A DNA stretch of 64,000 nt. Origin: CAWCWN01 sp963799245 (lineage in GTDB: Bacteria > Chloroflexota > Ktedonobacteria > Ktedonobacterales > Ktedonobacteraceae). The position numbers and the translations under genes were made by a program. Of this stretch, positions 36,439-45,327 are shown one piece after another. The first letter of the stretch is position 1, and the number at the start of each line of letters is the position of its first letter. The stretch lies in contig CAWCWN010000003.1 of assembly GCA_963799245.1 (NCBI GenBank), positions 1,426,001 through 1,490,000 of the forward strand. Direction: 5' to 3'. The notes beneath the pieces are model-generated. The model was not told the origin of the DNA and made no database searches. It saw nothing but the letters and a program-made list of their open reading frames with translations.

Positions 36439-37746
36439 AGTCACCGAAGCCCAGGCTGCCATCCTCGACTCACAATCCAAGATCGCCAACTGGCTTTACA
36501 ACAAGCTGCTGGAAACCGCCAACAACTTGCGCCAGCAATACTGTGCAGCCACAGACCAGGAGCGCCGCGACCAGATTGGCTTGGTCCTTTACATAGAACG
36601 CGGCTTGCGGAACTTGATTCCTGGCTTGAAACGAGAGCATCCCTTTCTCAAGGTCGTCTATTCTTCCGTCCTCAAGAATGCCGCCTTACGGCTCTCCAAG
36701 GCGATCCGTGACTACCAGGATGGCAAACACAGGCAGCGAGCAAATCAGGTCCATTGGCCCACATTTCGCGCCTGGAAGCGGAGCTGGTTTTCCTTGCAGT
36801 ATGATGAGCCGCACAAGGGCTATCGCTTGGCCGGACGTACTCTGATGCTAGTGCTGGGCCAGGATGTCAGCGGAAAACAACTCACGATCGAGTTGCAGTT
36901 AGCGGAAGCGCTCCCCCATTGGGTCAATTCCGACCACATTCGGAAGTCGCGCATTGTCAAAGAAGGTTATCGCTACTCCGTTGTCTTCACGGTGCAGCGG
37001 GTGTTATCCAATGGCAAACCGCTGCGCCTTGACAACATTGTCGCCATGGACCCCAATCACAAGAATTGTGCGTATGCGATCGGCAGCGATGGGAAAGTCA
37101 CCGAGATCCACAATCCCTCCTTTCTGAAAATCCTGGACAAGCACATCGATCAGCTCAAGTCCAGGCGGGACACATGCAAGAAGAAGTCGCGCAGAATCAC
37201 GCGCCCAGATGGTTCCCAGTTCTGGTTGCCTTCTCATCGCTGGATCATGCTCAACGCGCGCCTCCAAGACCTGTACCGGAGACGGCGAGAACAGACCAGG
37301 CAGTTCCTCTACACGGTCGCCAAGCGCCTCTATCACGATTACGATGCGGTCGGCATCGGGGACTATGTCCCACACGGCGGCGGCCTCACCAGAAAGATGC
37401 GCCGCGCCATGAACAACCAATCCTTGAATCGACGTTTCAAGCACGTGCTGGCCTGGGTGGCGCTGCGCTCAGGCAAATCATATCTGGAATGGGAAGAAAC
37501 TGGCTCGACAAGGACTTGCCACGATTGTGGGTATGTCGTCGCGGGCGGTCTCCCTCCAGAGATCCGGGAATGGATTGTCCCAGACCTGATTGTACCAGTC
37601 ACTATCTGCGCGATGAGAATGCCGCACGCAATGGCTTGAATCGCACCCTCAAGGCATCGGGGTTGCCCTGCTCGGGCCGTCGGGAGGTCTCCTCTCGGCG
37701 TGCCTGGCGGTTCAACGGACTAGGACTCACCTCCGGGGTTCGTTGA
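36410..37746 (+). pseudogene. tnpB: IS607 TnpB RNA-guided nuclease, frameshifted near its end
   Basis: Starts at ATG 36410 behind AAGGAGG. RuvC-I is NIVAMDPNHKNCAYAIG; the basic region includes KKKSRRITRP; the expected RuvC-II strand reads YDAVGIGDYVPHGGG without the usual Glu-Asp; then YLEWEETGSTRTCHDCGYVV with zinc-ribbon Cys. The first frame ends at 37639. One base missing near 37574 restores CPRPDCTSHYLRDENAARNG, which supplies the second Cys pair and the RuvC-III Asp, and runs to 37746 (about 445 aa). The Glu in YLEWEETG is a candidate alternative catalytic residue. IS607 TnpB uses an omega RNA from its 3' end. Confidence 0.85.
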
Positions 37747-37747
37747 C

Positions 37748-37765
37748 GGCTCTGAAATAGGAGCC
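37748..37765 (+). other. Hairpin downstream of IS607 tnpB (omega RNA 3' end candidate)
   Basis: GGCTC-TGAAATAG-GAGCC, with GTT/AAC outside, lies directly after the tnpB stop. Its position fits the 3' end of a TnpB omega RNA, with the guide in the bases that follow. Its loop shares TGAAAT with the first hairpin of the IsrB omega RNA region. Confidence 0.4.
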
Positions 37766-37907
37766 AACCGCCAGGAAATCAAATCAGAACCATGACAGGG
37801 TCTGGCCCAATGTCTAGATTTATCTAACATTGTGAGAGCGGTACCTCCAACGAGGTTCCCTTTATATTGTCGGAAAGATAGCCGTGCCAGTTAGCCCAGG
37901 TTTCACT

Positions 37908-39458
37908 TTATGGCCTGCCAGGTGCTGCACTCCAGTTACCTGTAGCTTGTCCGGGAATACAATTGTTGGATTGGTCGATCGAGCAAAAATTATCCCCAGA
38001 GATACTGTGATCCGCTTGTACCGTCCCTGTGAAATAGAGCGGCTGACCGCTCGTAACCGTGAAGTAGATATGCCCGGAGTTGTCAAGAAAACCATTGAAA
38101 TCGCCACTTGAAAGTGATGAAGTGAAGGTGCCGGAAATATATCCACCGCTTTGATGCACATTTGTCAGGGACATTTGATATGGGGCGCCCTCCGAAGTGT
38201 AAATAGTGCCAATATATGTCCTGGCCAGGGTAGCAACGTGCGTGATGGTCACTGTTGCTGCCAGAGACTCAGCAGGATTGACTATAATTGCGGAGACAAC
38301 TTTGGGTGAACTGGCTGATGTAATTTGATTATGAATAAATGTAAATCCCAAAAAACTCGCTCCGACTACAACAAGAAACAGCAATGTCAGGAAAATCGGG
38401 AGCAGAACACGATTTCGCGAGCGTCCCCCGTCCTGCTGCTCCTTGCCTTGCAGCAGTTGCGATACCTTAATTGTCTGTTCGGGAATCTCGGGCGTAGTAG
38501 GCAACTGCAGCTTGTGAAGAGACTTTGAGGATACTTTCCCCTTTTTTTCGGGAACTTCTGGCCCGCCGGGGGAGCCGACGATTGAGCCGAGCGCTTCAGA
38601 GATGTGCTTTTGCCCAGGCTCTGTCTGCAACGTCTGCCAGAACTCTTTGACGCTTGAGTAGCGCTGCATCATATTGAGGGACATCGCGCGCTGGATGGCC
38701 TTGGAGATATGCTCCGGAACGGATGGGACAAGCGCGCTGAGGGGTTTTAATGGGTCTCCTCGATCGTTACCGATCTGCGTCAACCTGTCGATGGCGTCGG
38801 GTGGAATGTCGCCCGTCAGCAAGGTAAAGAGCGTTGCCCCCAGTCCGTAGATATCTGTACGTACGTTGGTTCCCCCTGCGTAGTGCTCGGGCGCTCCATA
38901 ACCGGGCGTGCAGTGGCGTATAGCATTGGTCGTACCATGCGAGTCGTACTCCTTGGCGATACCGAAATCTACCAGGATGGTCTTGCCCCCGACAACGGGT
39001 ACAATAATATTGGCCGGCTTGAGGTCACGATGAATGATCGGAGGGTCGTGTTGATGGAGATACTCAAGCGCATCCACGACAGGGGCAAGAACAGCGGTGG
39101 CATCGGGTAATGAAAAGCGCTGCTTCGGTTGAATGCGCAGCAGCGTTTCCAGGTTAGGACCCTCTACATAATCCATGATCATGTACATGCGGTCATGCGC
39201 TTCATCTGCGAAGGCATTATACACTCGCGGAAGAGCCGGATGATCGAGTCGCTGCAGCAGGCTGCATTCGAGAGCAAAAAAATCTCTCGCCTGTTTATCA
39301 AAGGCGGTCACCTCTTTGAGCGCGAAAAAATTGTCTTCACGCTTCCGATCCTGGATCAAATACACAGCGCTAAAGCCGCCTTTGCCAAGCACATCGATGA
39401 CAACATAGCGGCCCATTATCACTGTTCCGGGATTAAGCGTTACTTGTAGCTCATGCAT
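37908..39458 (-). CDS. Transmembrane Ser/Thr protein kinase
   Basis: 516 aa from ATG 39458 (MHELQVTLNPGTVIMGRYVV); a GTG/ATG 13 codons earlier is possible. Kinase domain 15-285: VLGKGGFSAVYLIQ, ALKEVT (Lys), IIHRDLKPANIIV (HRD), ILVDFGIAKEY (DFG), APEHYAGG, RTDIYGLGATLFTLLTGDIP. All catalytic residues are present. A linker precedes one membrane helix (LLPIFLTLLFLVVVGASFLG, about 352-375) and an outer beta-rich domain of about 140 aa (YIGTIYTSEGAPYQMSLTNV, GYISGTFTSS, YFTGTVQADHSISG) that resembles the outer domain of the kinase at 59615-61129. Ligand unknown. The IS607 end lies about 140 bases from its stop. Confidence 0.92.
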   Translation of the reverse strand: MHELQVTLNPGTVIMGRYVVIDVLGKGGFSAVYLIQDRKREDNFFALKEVTAFDKQARDFFALECSLLQRLDHPALPRVYNAFADEAHDRMYMIMDYVEGPNLETLLRIQPKQRFSLPDATAVLAPVVDALEYLHQHDPPIIHRDLKPANIIVPVVGGKTILVDFGIAKEYDSHGTTNAIRHCTPGYGAPEHYAGGTNVRTDIYGLGATLFTLLTGDIPPDAIDRLTQIGNDRGDPLKPLSALVPSVPEHISKAIQRAMSLNMMQRYSSVKEFWQTLQTEPGQKHISEALGSIVGSPGGPEVPEKKGKVSSKSLHKLQLPTTPEIPEQTIKVSQLLQGKEQQDGGRSRNRVLLPIFLTLLFLVVVGASFLGFTFIHNQITSASSPKVVSAIIVNPAESLAATVTITHVATLARTYIGTIYTSEGAPYQMSLTNVHQSGGYISGTFTSSLSSGDFNGFLDNSGHIYFTVTSGQPLYFTGTVQADHSISGDNFCSIDQSNNCIPGQATGNWSAAPGRP

Positions 39459-39497
39459 TTCAATCCTGGCCCCCGTGCGTCTTTGAAAGTCCCCCAC

Positions 39498-40186
39498 TCA
39501 CCCGTAATACTATAACTTTAGAGTAAAATTGCTCAATTGTCAATAATAAATACAACTTGGAATACAATGAGCAATCTTGACAAATGTGCCAAACAGGCTC
39601 GAATGCAGGTAAAAAGGGGATTGCCGACCAAAGCCTATTCCACCGCCGTGAATCCAGGACATCCTGTTCTCTCAGTGCTGCATGCTCGTTTCGGACCTGT
39701 TCCCATTTTTCGTCTTCGGTCCTAACAATACTATACAGGCTTGTTCGCGCTTGCACAAGCCAATAGTACTACTGGCTGGTTCGTTATCGTCGGCTCTCAT
39801 ACAAAAAAGGAGAGGTGAAGAAAGGATTTATTATTTAATTCTACAATTGATGAAAAACTTTGTTCAGACATGTCATCGCTAAGGCTCTTTGAAATTATAG
39901 AAGAACTAACTTTTCATAGGCGCGCTTCGGCTTCCTGCTCAGGGCTATCAAGAAGTAGAGGATGCTGACGAAGTCTTCCACATAGTTGCTTGAACCTTTA
40001 CCAAATGTCACATTTGGATCAGGCATCAGCGTTCAGCTACGTCCGTTGAAGTCTGTGAGAGGTCCCACAAACCCAACTGGACGGCGGGTTGGACTAGTTA
40101 GCGGTGCGAAATGCTGAAGGAGCCTGAGAAGCCGATGAGATCTCAACAATAAATATGAAGAACTGTTGAGTTTTTCTTGTTGAGCT
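39498..40186. other. Intergenic region without recognised gene
   Basis: About 690 bases between a kinase start and an ISNCY remnant. Short open frames on both strands have no recognised family, and no RNA gene stands out. Part of 39890-40180 may be eroded transposon flank. Confidence 0.4.
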
Positions 40187-41299
40187 TTACTTGGCAGTCG
40201 CCTGAGCGATATGGTGGAGATTACTGGCGATGACCCCCAGGCCCAACCACCGCTCCATCCCCTCTTGCCCGTGATAAGCACTTTTGCGCTGGCCATAATC
40301 GTATCGCAGGCTCGCGATCCGGCCCTCAATGCCCGCGCGCCAGCGATAGCCGCGTCGCCAGGGACAGGTGTGTTCCAACGCGTGGCGTTCCGTCGAGAGC
40401 TTGCCTGAGGCCGGGATGGCCACCCGCTTGACGCCTGCGGCGGCGAGCGTGGCCTCCGTCTCAGGTGAATGGACCCCACGATCGGCAGTCAGCAGGTTGG
40501 GGGGATGCTCGAAGACCGTCTGGTGGTGCTGCACGGCTGCGATGGCCTGCCCATGTTCGCTGGGATGTTCCAAGATCGCGTAACGTGTGACGATTCCTCC
40601 CTCGACTTCATCGAGCATCAGGTGGCGGCCGAACTCGACCTGGGCCCCGCCTTTCTGACGAGGGATGGCCCGCGTGTGAGGCTCAAAGAGACTCAGCACC
40701 TTCTTCTCCGATGCAGCTCTTTTGCCTTGCAGCACCCGGCTGCGTGTTTGCGCAATCACCTGCTCGACCAGGGGCAGCAACGCCTCAGCCTCGGTGAGGA
40801 GAAGCTTCGCCTGCTGCTCGCTCTGCTGGCTGAGCGCCCCGACGACGCGGGTGGTCTGCCGCACCATCTGCTCTACCGTCTCGATCAGCTTCTGGTACAG
40901 CTGCTTTTGCTCCGCCTCTTTCTCTTCCCCCTTGCGCTTCAACTACCGATGCAGCCTTTGTGCCGTCGTGCGGGCTAAGCGCAGTCGCAAGCGACAGGTC
41001 TGCTCAAGGGAGCTCACCTGATGCATCACCAACCCTTTGGCCCTCTTCACGATGCGCGAGAGCACCCGCACGCTATCCACCAGCAAGCCGCTATCGGTGG
41101 GATGATGGATCTCGGTCTGCACACAGGTGGCATCCAGTCGCAGCTTGCGTCCCTGCGTCACCTTCGCTTGCCTCGCCAACTCGACCACGCGATCGTTGAG
41201 GGCGTGCAGCGTCTCGGGGCGCAACGTATGGAACCAGCGCAGCAAGGTCGTCTCATCGGGCACCTGCTCAAAATAGACGCTACCAAAAATCTGAAACAC
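40187..41299 (-). pseudogene. ISNCY-type transposase remnant with in-frame TAG
   Basis: Reads DETTLLRWFHTLRPETLHAL, LRLDATCVQTEIHHPTDSGL (Asp), VRVLSRIVKRAKGLV, then after TAG at 40943-40945 continues in the same frame: VEQVIAQTRSRVLQGKRAAS, LLTADRGVHSPETEATLAAA (Asp) and GRIASLRYDYGQRKSAYHGQ (Glu region). The wording fits ISNCY/ISDol1-like DDE transposases. The first part of the protein is missing above 41299. With the nonsense codon and the missing N terminus it is dead. Family confidence moderate. Confidence 0.75.
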
Positions 41300-41347
41300 C
41301 GTCGAGAGTTACTGCGGAATGTGGGTTCCAGAGATAGAGTACGCGAT

Positions 41348-41575
41348 ATGAGATTTTTGATAGCCAGGACCAGAGGTAAAGGTGAGCAGCCATGTGAGGA
41401 AGCATTCCCGGCTAATCGGGTCAGTTCAGTCTCAGGGCGTGCGCTCTGGTATATCGAGGTAGAGAGCCTTGAGCAATCGGTCAACCTAGCAGACAAATAC
41501 GGAGATCTGATTGTAAGCAGCGGCTTTGTCACAGATGACCCATTCATTGAGCTTTATGATGATTATCGAGAGTAG
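41348..41575 (+). CDS. Small protein of unknown function
   Basis: 75 aa, MRFLIARTRGKGEQPCEEAF ... ALWYIEVESLEQSVNLADKY ... FVTDDPFIELYDDYRE. The alternating hydrophobic and acidic pattern with an IEVESLE-to-IELYDDYRE core looks like a real small alpha/beta domain, but I recognise no named family. It lies right beside the ISNCY remnant and might be the surviving part of a longer gene. No clear ribosome-binding site. Confidence 0.45.
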   Translation: MRFLIARTRGKGEQPCEEAFPANRVSSVSGRALWYIEVESLEQSVNLADKYGDLIVSSGFVTDDPFIELYDDYRE

Positions 41576-41700
41576 ACCACACACATTGCCAGTTTCCCTG
41601 GCATGACGAGCATCACGCTTAACGTTAGAAATGCAGGCGTAGTTCGTCATACTGTAATGTAACATCTATACATATCAATTATACAATAAAAGAAAAAACG

Positions 41701-42063
41701 ATGAAACGAAAGATGAACATAGAGGATAGAATAACCCAGCGCCTGCCGGCTATAGGGAAGGCCCGCACGGGCGCAACGCTGAATTGGCTATTGCTGCAGG
41801 TGCATATCGCGACAGGGATTTTATTCCTCTTGCTGCTCTCATGTGGCTATCTGCTCCTCTCAGATGATACTTTCATTATTGGTATCGTCGGGATTGCCCT
41901 GTTACTCGTCACCTATTCACATATCTATGCGCGTTTATTCCATATCTGGCAATCAGGCAAAGCGGTGAGGCATACCCCGGTCGTCACAATACAGGACTAT
42001 GAGAGCCTGCTCGAGAAAGATACCTATGCGGTGCTCGCCACGATAAAGGAGGTGCACGCGTGA
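41701..42063 (+). CDS. Small membrane protein, first gene of GT2/GH26 operon
   Basis: 120 aa. Two or three hydrophobic segments (LLLQVHIATGILFLLLLSCG, FIIGIVGIALLLVTYSHIYA) follow a basic N terminus. No family recognised. The stop overlaps the GT2 start by 4 bases (GTGA), so it is translationally coupled and likely a partner or assembly subunit of the synthase. AAAAGAAAAAACG precedes the ATG, a weak ribosome site. Confidence 0.7.
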   Translation: MKRKMNIEDRITQRLPAIGKARTGATLNWLLLQVHIATGILFLLLLSCGYLLLSDDTFIIGIVGIALLLVTYSHIYARLFHIWQSGKAVRHTPVVTIQDYESLLEKDTYAVLATIKEVHA

Positions 42064-43367
42064 AGGCTCTGCAGATGACGATTTTGTACGGGATATTAAT
42101 TAACCTGGCTTACTGGACGTTCAGGCCTTACTATAATCCACTTGCCTTCAGTCTGACGATGCAGGTTACACAGCACGTACTGGCGATCATCGGCGCACTC
42201 GGCCTCTGTCAATTCGTGTATATCTTCTGTCTGGCGCCCTGGTATCGCCCGCCGCAGGCGCAGACTGCATCTCCCTTCGTCTCAGTTATCATCCCTGCCT
42301 GGAATGAGGAGGTTGGGATCGTGAACACACTCAAGACGTTGCTCAGGAGCACCTATAAGTCATTTGAGATTATCGTCATTAATGACGGCTCAACTGATGG
42401 CACTGATGAAAAGCTGTGCAACTTCCTCATGAAGTATAAGCAGATGGGAAACACGATCCTGATCAGGTATCATGCTCAGGCGAACGGCGGCAAAGGCTCA
42501 GCTCTCAATGCAGGCATCAGGCTTGCGGTGGGGCAGATCATCGTCACACTCGACGCTGACTGCGTCGCGCATCCTACAATGATAGAGACCTTCGTGCGCG
42601 CCTTCGCTGCAGATCCTGCACTCAGTGCAGCTGCTGGGAATATTCGCATTGGCAATACGCGCACGCTGCTTGGCTGCGCGCAGGCCTTAGAATACATCTT
42701 TGGCTTCGTGCGCAAGCAAGCAGAGGCACTGCAGGGCGTTGTGTTTGTCATAGGAGGCGCGGCAGCGGCCTTCAGGCGAGAGGTATTTGAGACGGTCGGC
42801 GGCTATCATGTAGGTCTGCTGACTGAGGACCTCGAGCTCTCGCTGCGCATTCATGAGGCGGGCCTGAAGATCGGCTATATCGTAGGCGCCGTCGTCTATA
42901 CTGAGGGACCCGTAACACTCGCAGGTCTGCTCAAGCAGCGTATACGCTGGAAGCGGGGGCGCTTTCAAGTCATCTTTCCCTTCTTCTTCAGCAGGAAGGA
43001 AGCGGCAAATAAACGCTTTTTCTGGCTCACACTACCAGCAATACTCCTCGCAGATCTGCAGTATCTGCTCCTGGGAATATTCACACTTGCTCTCGATGCA
43101 ATCTGCCTGATTACCTTTGACCCGCGCTATGTTGCACTTGCGATCGCGGCGACCGCTGCAGCATACTGCGTGCAATTCCTCTATCAGGAGGAGCTGCGTA
43201 GGCCTGAATGGTTCTTGCTAGCCCCGCTAGCCTGGTTCCTGTTGCATATCATTCTCGTCGTAGAGAACTATGCTCTCTTCTCGTCTCTATGGACAATCAT
43301 TACACATAAGCACGTTGCCTGGCAAAAATGGCAGCGAGCGGGTGTCGTAGGTAGGAGCAGCAAATGA
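42060..43367 (+). CDS. Membrane-bound processive glycosyltransferase family 2
   Basis: 435 aa, GTG start overlapping the preceding stop. An N-terminal membrane segment (residues 5-30, 40-60) precedes the GT-A domain: VSVIIPAWNEEVGIVNTLKT, FEIIVINDGSTDGTDE (Asp), VGQIIVTLDADCVAHP (DxD), GGYHVGLLTEDLELSLRIHE (TED, catalytic Asp) and LKQRIRWKRGRFQ (QxxRW-type). Several C-terminal membrane helices follow. This is the cellulose/hyaluronan/PNAG synthase type that polymerises and exports a beta-glycan. With GH26 immediately downstream, the product may be a beta-mannan or glucan-like polymer; inferred from context only. Confidence 0.9.
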   Translation: MKALQMTILYGILINLAYWTFRPYYNPLAFSLTMQVTQHVLAIIGALGLCQFVYIFCLAPWYRPPQAQTASPFVSVIIPAWNEEVGIVNTLKTLLRSTYKSFEIIVINDGSTDGTDEKLCNFLMKYKQMGNTILIRYHAQANGGKGSALNAGIRLAVGQIIVTLDADCVAHPTMIETFVRAFAADPALSAAAGNIRIGNTRTLLGCAQALEYIFGFVRKQAEALQGVVFVIGGAAAAFRREVFETVGGYHVGLLTEDLELSLRIHEAGLKIGYIVGAVVYTEGPVTLAGLLKQRIRWKRGRFQVIFPFFFSRKEAANKRFFWLTLPAILLADLQYLLLGIFTLALDAICLITFDPRYVALAIAATAAAYCVQFLYQEELRRPEWFLLAPLAWFLLHIILVVENYALFSSLWTIITHKHVAWQKWQRAGVVGRSSK

Positions 43368-44449
43368 GAAGACTGTGTACCATCACGATATACCTGCTAC
43401 TCCTTGCGGTCTGGATCTCGACCTTTGTAGCCTGGCTACATTCCTATCAGCCCCCAATCAAGCCACCTAATCTTGCCAAGCAGGCCGAGCAACCCGACCC
43501 ACTACCTGCAGCACTCAAGAGGCATGTCAGCGCACGATTTCAGACAGGTGTCTCTCTTCCTCCCTTCAGCCAGGCCGCGCTCAATGCCTATGAGCAGCAA
43601 TCAGGCACGAGGCCTGCGGTACTAGAATGGTATCAGCCATGGGGAGGCCCGATCAATACGCAGTTCCCGCTTAAATGGGTGCGCCAGGTGGAGGCGCAGC
43701 GCATTGAGCCGCTGATCACCTGGGAAAGCTGGACACCCGAGGTCTACCCGCTTAATACCTATGAGCCGGCATGGTCACTCGCCACGATTTTAAGCGGCAA
43801 ATATGACGCATATGTTAGACAATGGGCGCAGGCCTCTAAGGATTATGAGAAGCCATTTTTCCTGCGCCTCGATCCTGAGATGAACGGCGATTGGAATCCC
43901 TGGTATGAGGGCACAAACGGTAACAAGCTTGGGCAGTTCGTCAAGATGTGGCGTCACGTGCATAACATCTTCACGGCGATAGGTGCAAAGAATGTAATAT
44001 GGGACTGGACGCCGAACATCGATGATAACGGGGAGACTGAGATGTATCTCGACTACCCCGGTAACAAATATGTGGACTGGATCGGCCTTGACGGCTTCAA
44101 CTGGGGTGAGACTCCCTACGGAGGCTCAGTCTGGCGTACCTTCAATACGACCTTCTCAATCAGCTATAAGGAGCTAATCGAGACGGCACCGACAAAGCCT
44201 ATTATGATCGCTGAGACAGGCTCTGCAGAGGGCAGTGGTGATGATGCTGCAAAAGATAGTAAAGCGGCCTGGATCGTCGACATGTATGGAATTCAGTTGC
44301 CTGAGCATTATACGAAGGTAAAAATAGTCATATGGTTCGATGAGATCAGTCAGCGCGACTGGCGCATTGCATCCTCTCCTTCCGCCTTAGAGGCCTATCA
44401 AGATGCAATGCGTTTACCTTGGATAAAGCCGGGCAATGACGCCCAGTGA
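43364..44449 (+). CDS. Secreted GH26-type glycoside hydrolase
   Basis: 361 aa with signal anchor (LCTITIYLLLLAVWISTFVA). GH26-like catalytic barrel: FFLRLDPEMNGDWNPWYEGT (acid/base Glu), LGQFVKMWRHVHNIFTAIG, YVDWIGLDGFNWGETPYGGS, PIMIAETGSAEG (nucleophile Glu), KVKIVIWFDE. Start ATG 43364 overlaps the GT2 stop by 4 bases. Pairing of a synthase with a hydrolase of its product is common (BcsA/BcsZ, PgaC/PgaB, alginate lyases) and suggests chain editing or release. A paralogue with one frameshift is at 5280-6318. Confidence 0.9.
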   Translation: MRRLCTITIYLLLLAVWISTFVAWLHSYQPPIKPPNLAKQAEQPDPLPAALKRHVSARFQTGVSLPPFSQAALNAYEQQSGTRPAVLEWYQPWGGPINTQFPLKWVRQVEAQRIEPLITWESWTPEVYPLNTYEPAWSLATILSGKYDAYVRQWAQASKDYEKPFFLRLDPEMNGDWNPWYEGTNGNKLGQFVKMWRHVHNIFTAIGAKNVIWDWTPNIDDNGETEMYLDYPGNKYVDWIGLDGFNWGETPYGGSVWRTFNTTFSISYKELIETAPTKPIMIAETGSAEGSGDDAAKDSKAAWIVDMYGIQLPEHYTKVKIVIWFDEISQRDWRIASSPSALEAYQDAMRLPWIKPGNDAQ

Positions 44450-44461
44450 CTGACGCTCAGT

Positions 44462-44490
44462 ACCAGGCCTACGTGAGGTCTGGTATTTTT
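44462..44490 (+). terminator. Rho-independent terminator of the GT2/GH26 operon
   Basis: Arms ACCAGGCCT and AGGTCTGGT (one G-T pair) with loop ACGTG are followed by ATTTTTG, 13 bases after the GH26 stop. Confidence 0.8.
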
Positions 44491-44493
44491 GTT

Positions 44494-45192
44494 CAGGGTC
44501 TGTGAATTATTGCTGAGAGCCAAAGGCTCCAGAAAAGGATAAGATAGAAAGACCAATCTTTATCTTTTCCCAAAGGAGCCTTCTCTCATGTATTGTATCG
44601 TACAGCGTCGTGTCCTCCCCTCTCTGAGAGAAGAAGAACGATAGCACCTGCTTACCCAGGTTCATCTGCATTCACTGGTCGAGATGCTGGAAGCCATCCC
44701 AGACCTTCGAGGCAAACACGGCCTACGCTATGATCTGCCGTATCTGCTCACCTGTCTGATTGCCGCTCTGGTGTGCAATTGTCAGAGTACAGAAGCCGTG
44801 AGCCAATGGTGCCGTGAACACATCGACCTCCTCCAAGACCTCTTTGGTCCCGTTTGTTATTCACACCCAGTGGGTCCTTGTATCGCTAGGTGCTTCCCAT
44901 CCGGGTCGGATGGGCCGCAATCCCTCTTGGCACTCAGCCGCCGGCATTGGGGGATCGAAAACAGTTTACACTCCGTGCGCGATGTGACCTTTACTGAAGA
45001 TCGCTCTCGCATCCGCACCGGTCACGCTCCTCAGCTTCTGGCTGCTTGTCGCAACCTCGCCATGACCCTCATTCACCGCTCAGGATCTTCTCAGATTGCC
45101 GCTTCTCGTCGCTCGTTCTCTTATCATCCTCGCACTGCTTTTGACCTCTTGCTTTCCAGAGCCTCCCCCCCAGCAATAATTCACAAGCCCTG
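44494..45192 (+). mobile_element. Internally deleted ISAs1-family element (about 700 bp)
   Basis: Terminal repeats CAGGG(T/C)(C/T)TGTGAATTATTG at 44494-44512 and reversed at 45174-45192. Inside, 44684-45223 is a 179-aa frame joining the start of an ISAs1 transposase (IPDLRGKHGLRYDLPYLLTC) to its end (LSRRHWGIENSLHSVRDVTF, catalytic Glu region). The central two Asp regions are deleted. Inactive but with ends that a full ISAs1 could still move. No target duplication is visible. Confidence 0.8.
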
Positions 45193-45211
45193 CCCCCCGA
45201 AGCAGTACAGA

Positions 45212-45240
45212 TTACATTGTTAGTAGGCGTATGCTATAAT
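45212..45240 (+). promoter_or_regulatory. Sigma-A type promoter upstream of der
   Basis: TTACAT (45212-45217), 17-base spacer, TATAAT (45235-45240). It lies between the ISAs1 remnant and der. Confidence 0.65.
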
Positions 45241-45270
45241 ATTTCACAATTGAGAAACGGTTAAACGAGA

Positions 45271-45293
45271 GAGGCACCCGCAACGGGTGCCTC
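45271..45293 (+). other. 9-bp leader hairpin before der
   Basis: GAGGCACCC-GCAAC-GGGTGCCTC lies in the der leader, 34 bases before the start. It lacks a T-tract, so it is more likely an mRNA-stabilising or regulatory fold than a terminator. Confidence 0.45.
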
Positions 45294-45327
45294 CATTTAT
45301 GATAGAGGGATATGAGGAGGGCTCGCT

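Noticed and set aside
45178..45223. C-terminal tail of the deleted ISAs1 transposase extending past the IS end
   Set aside because: These codons lie outside the terminal repeat and are readthrough into flanking DNA.
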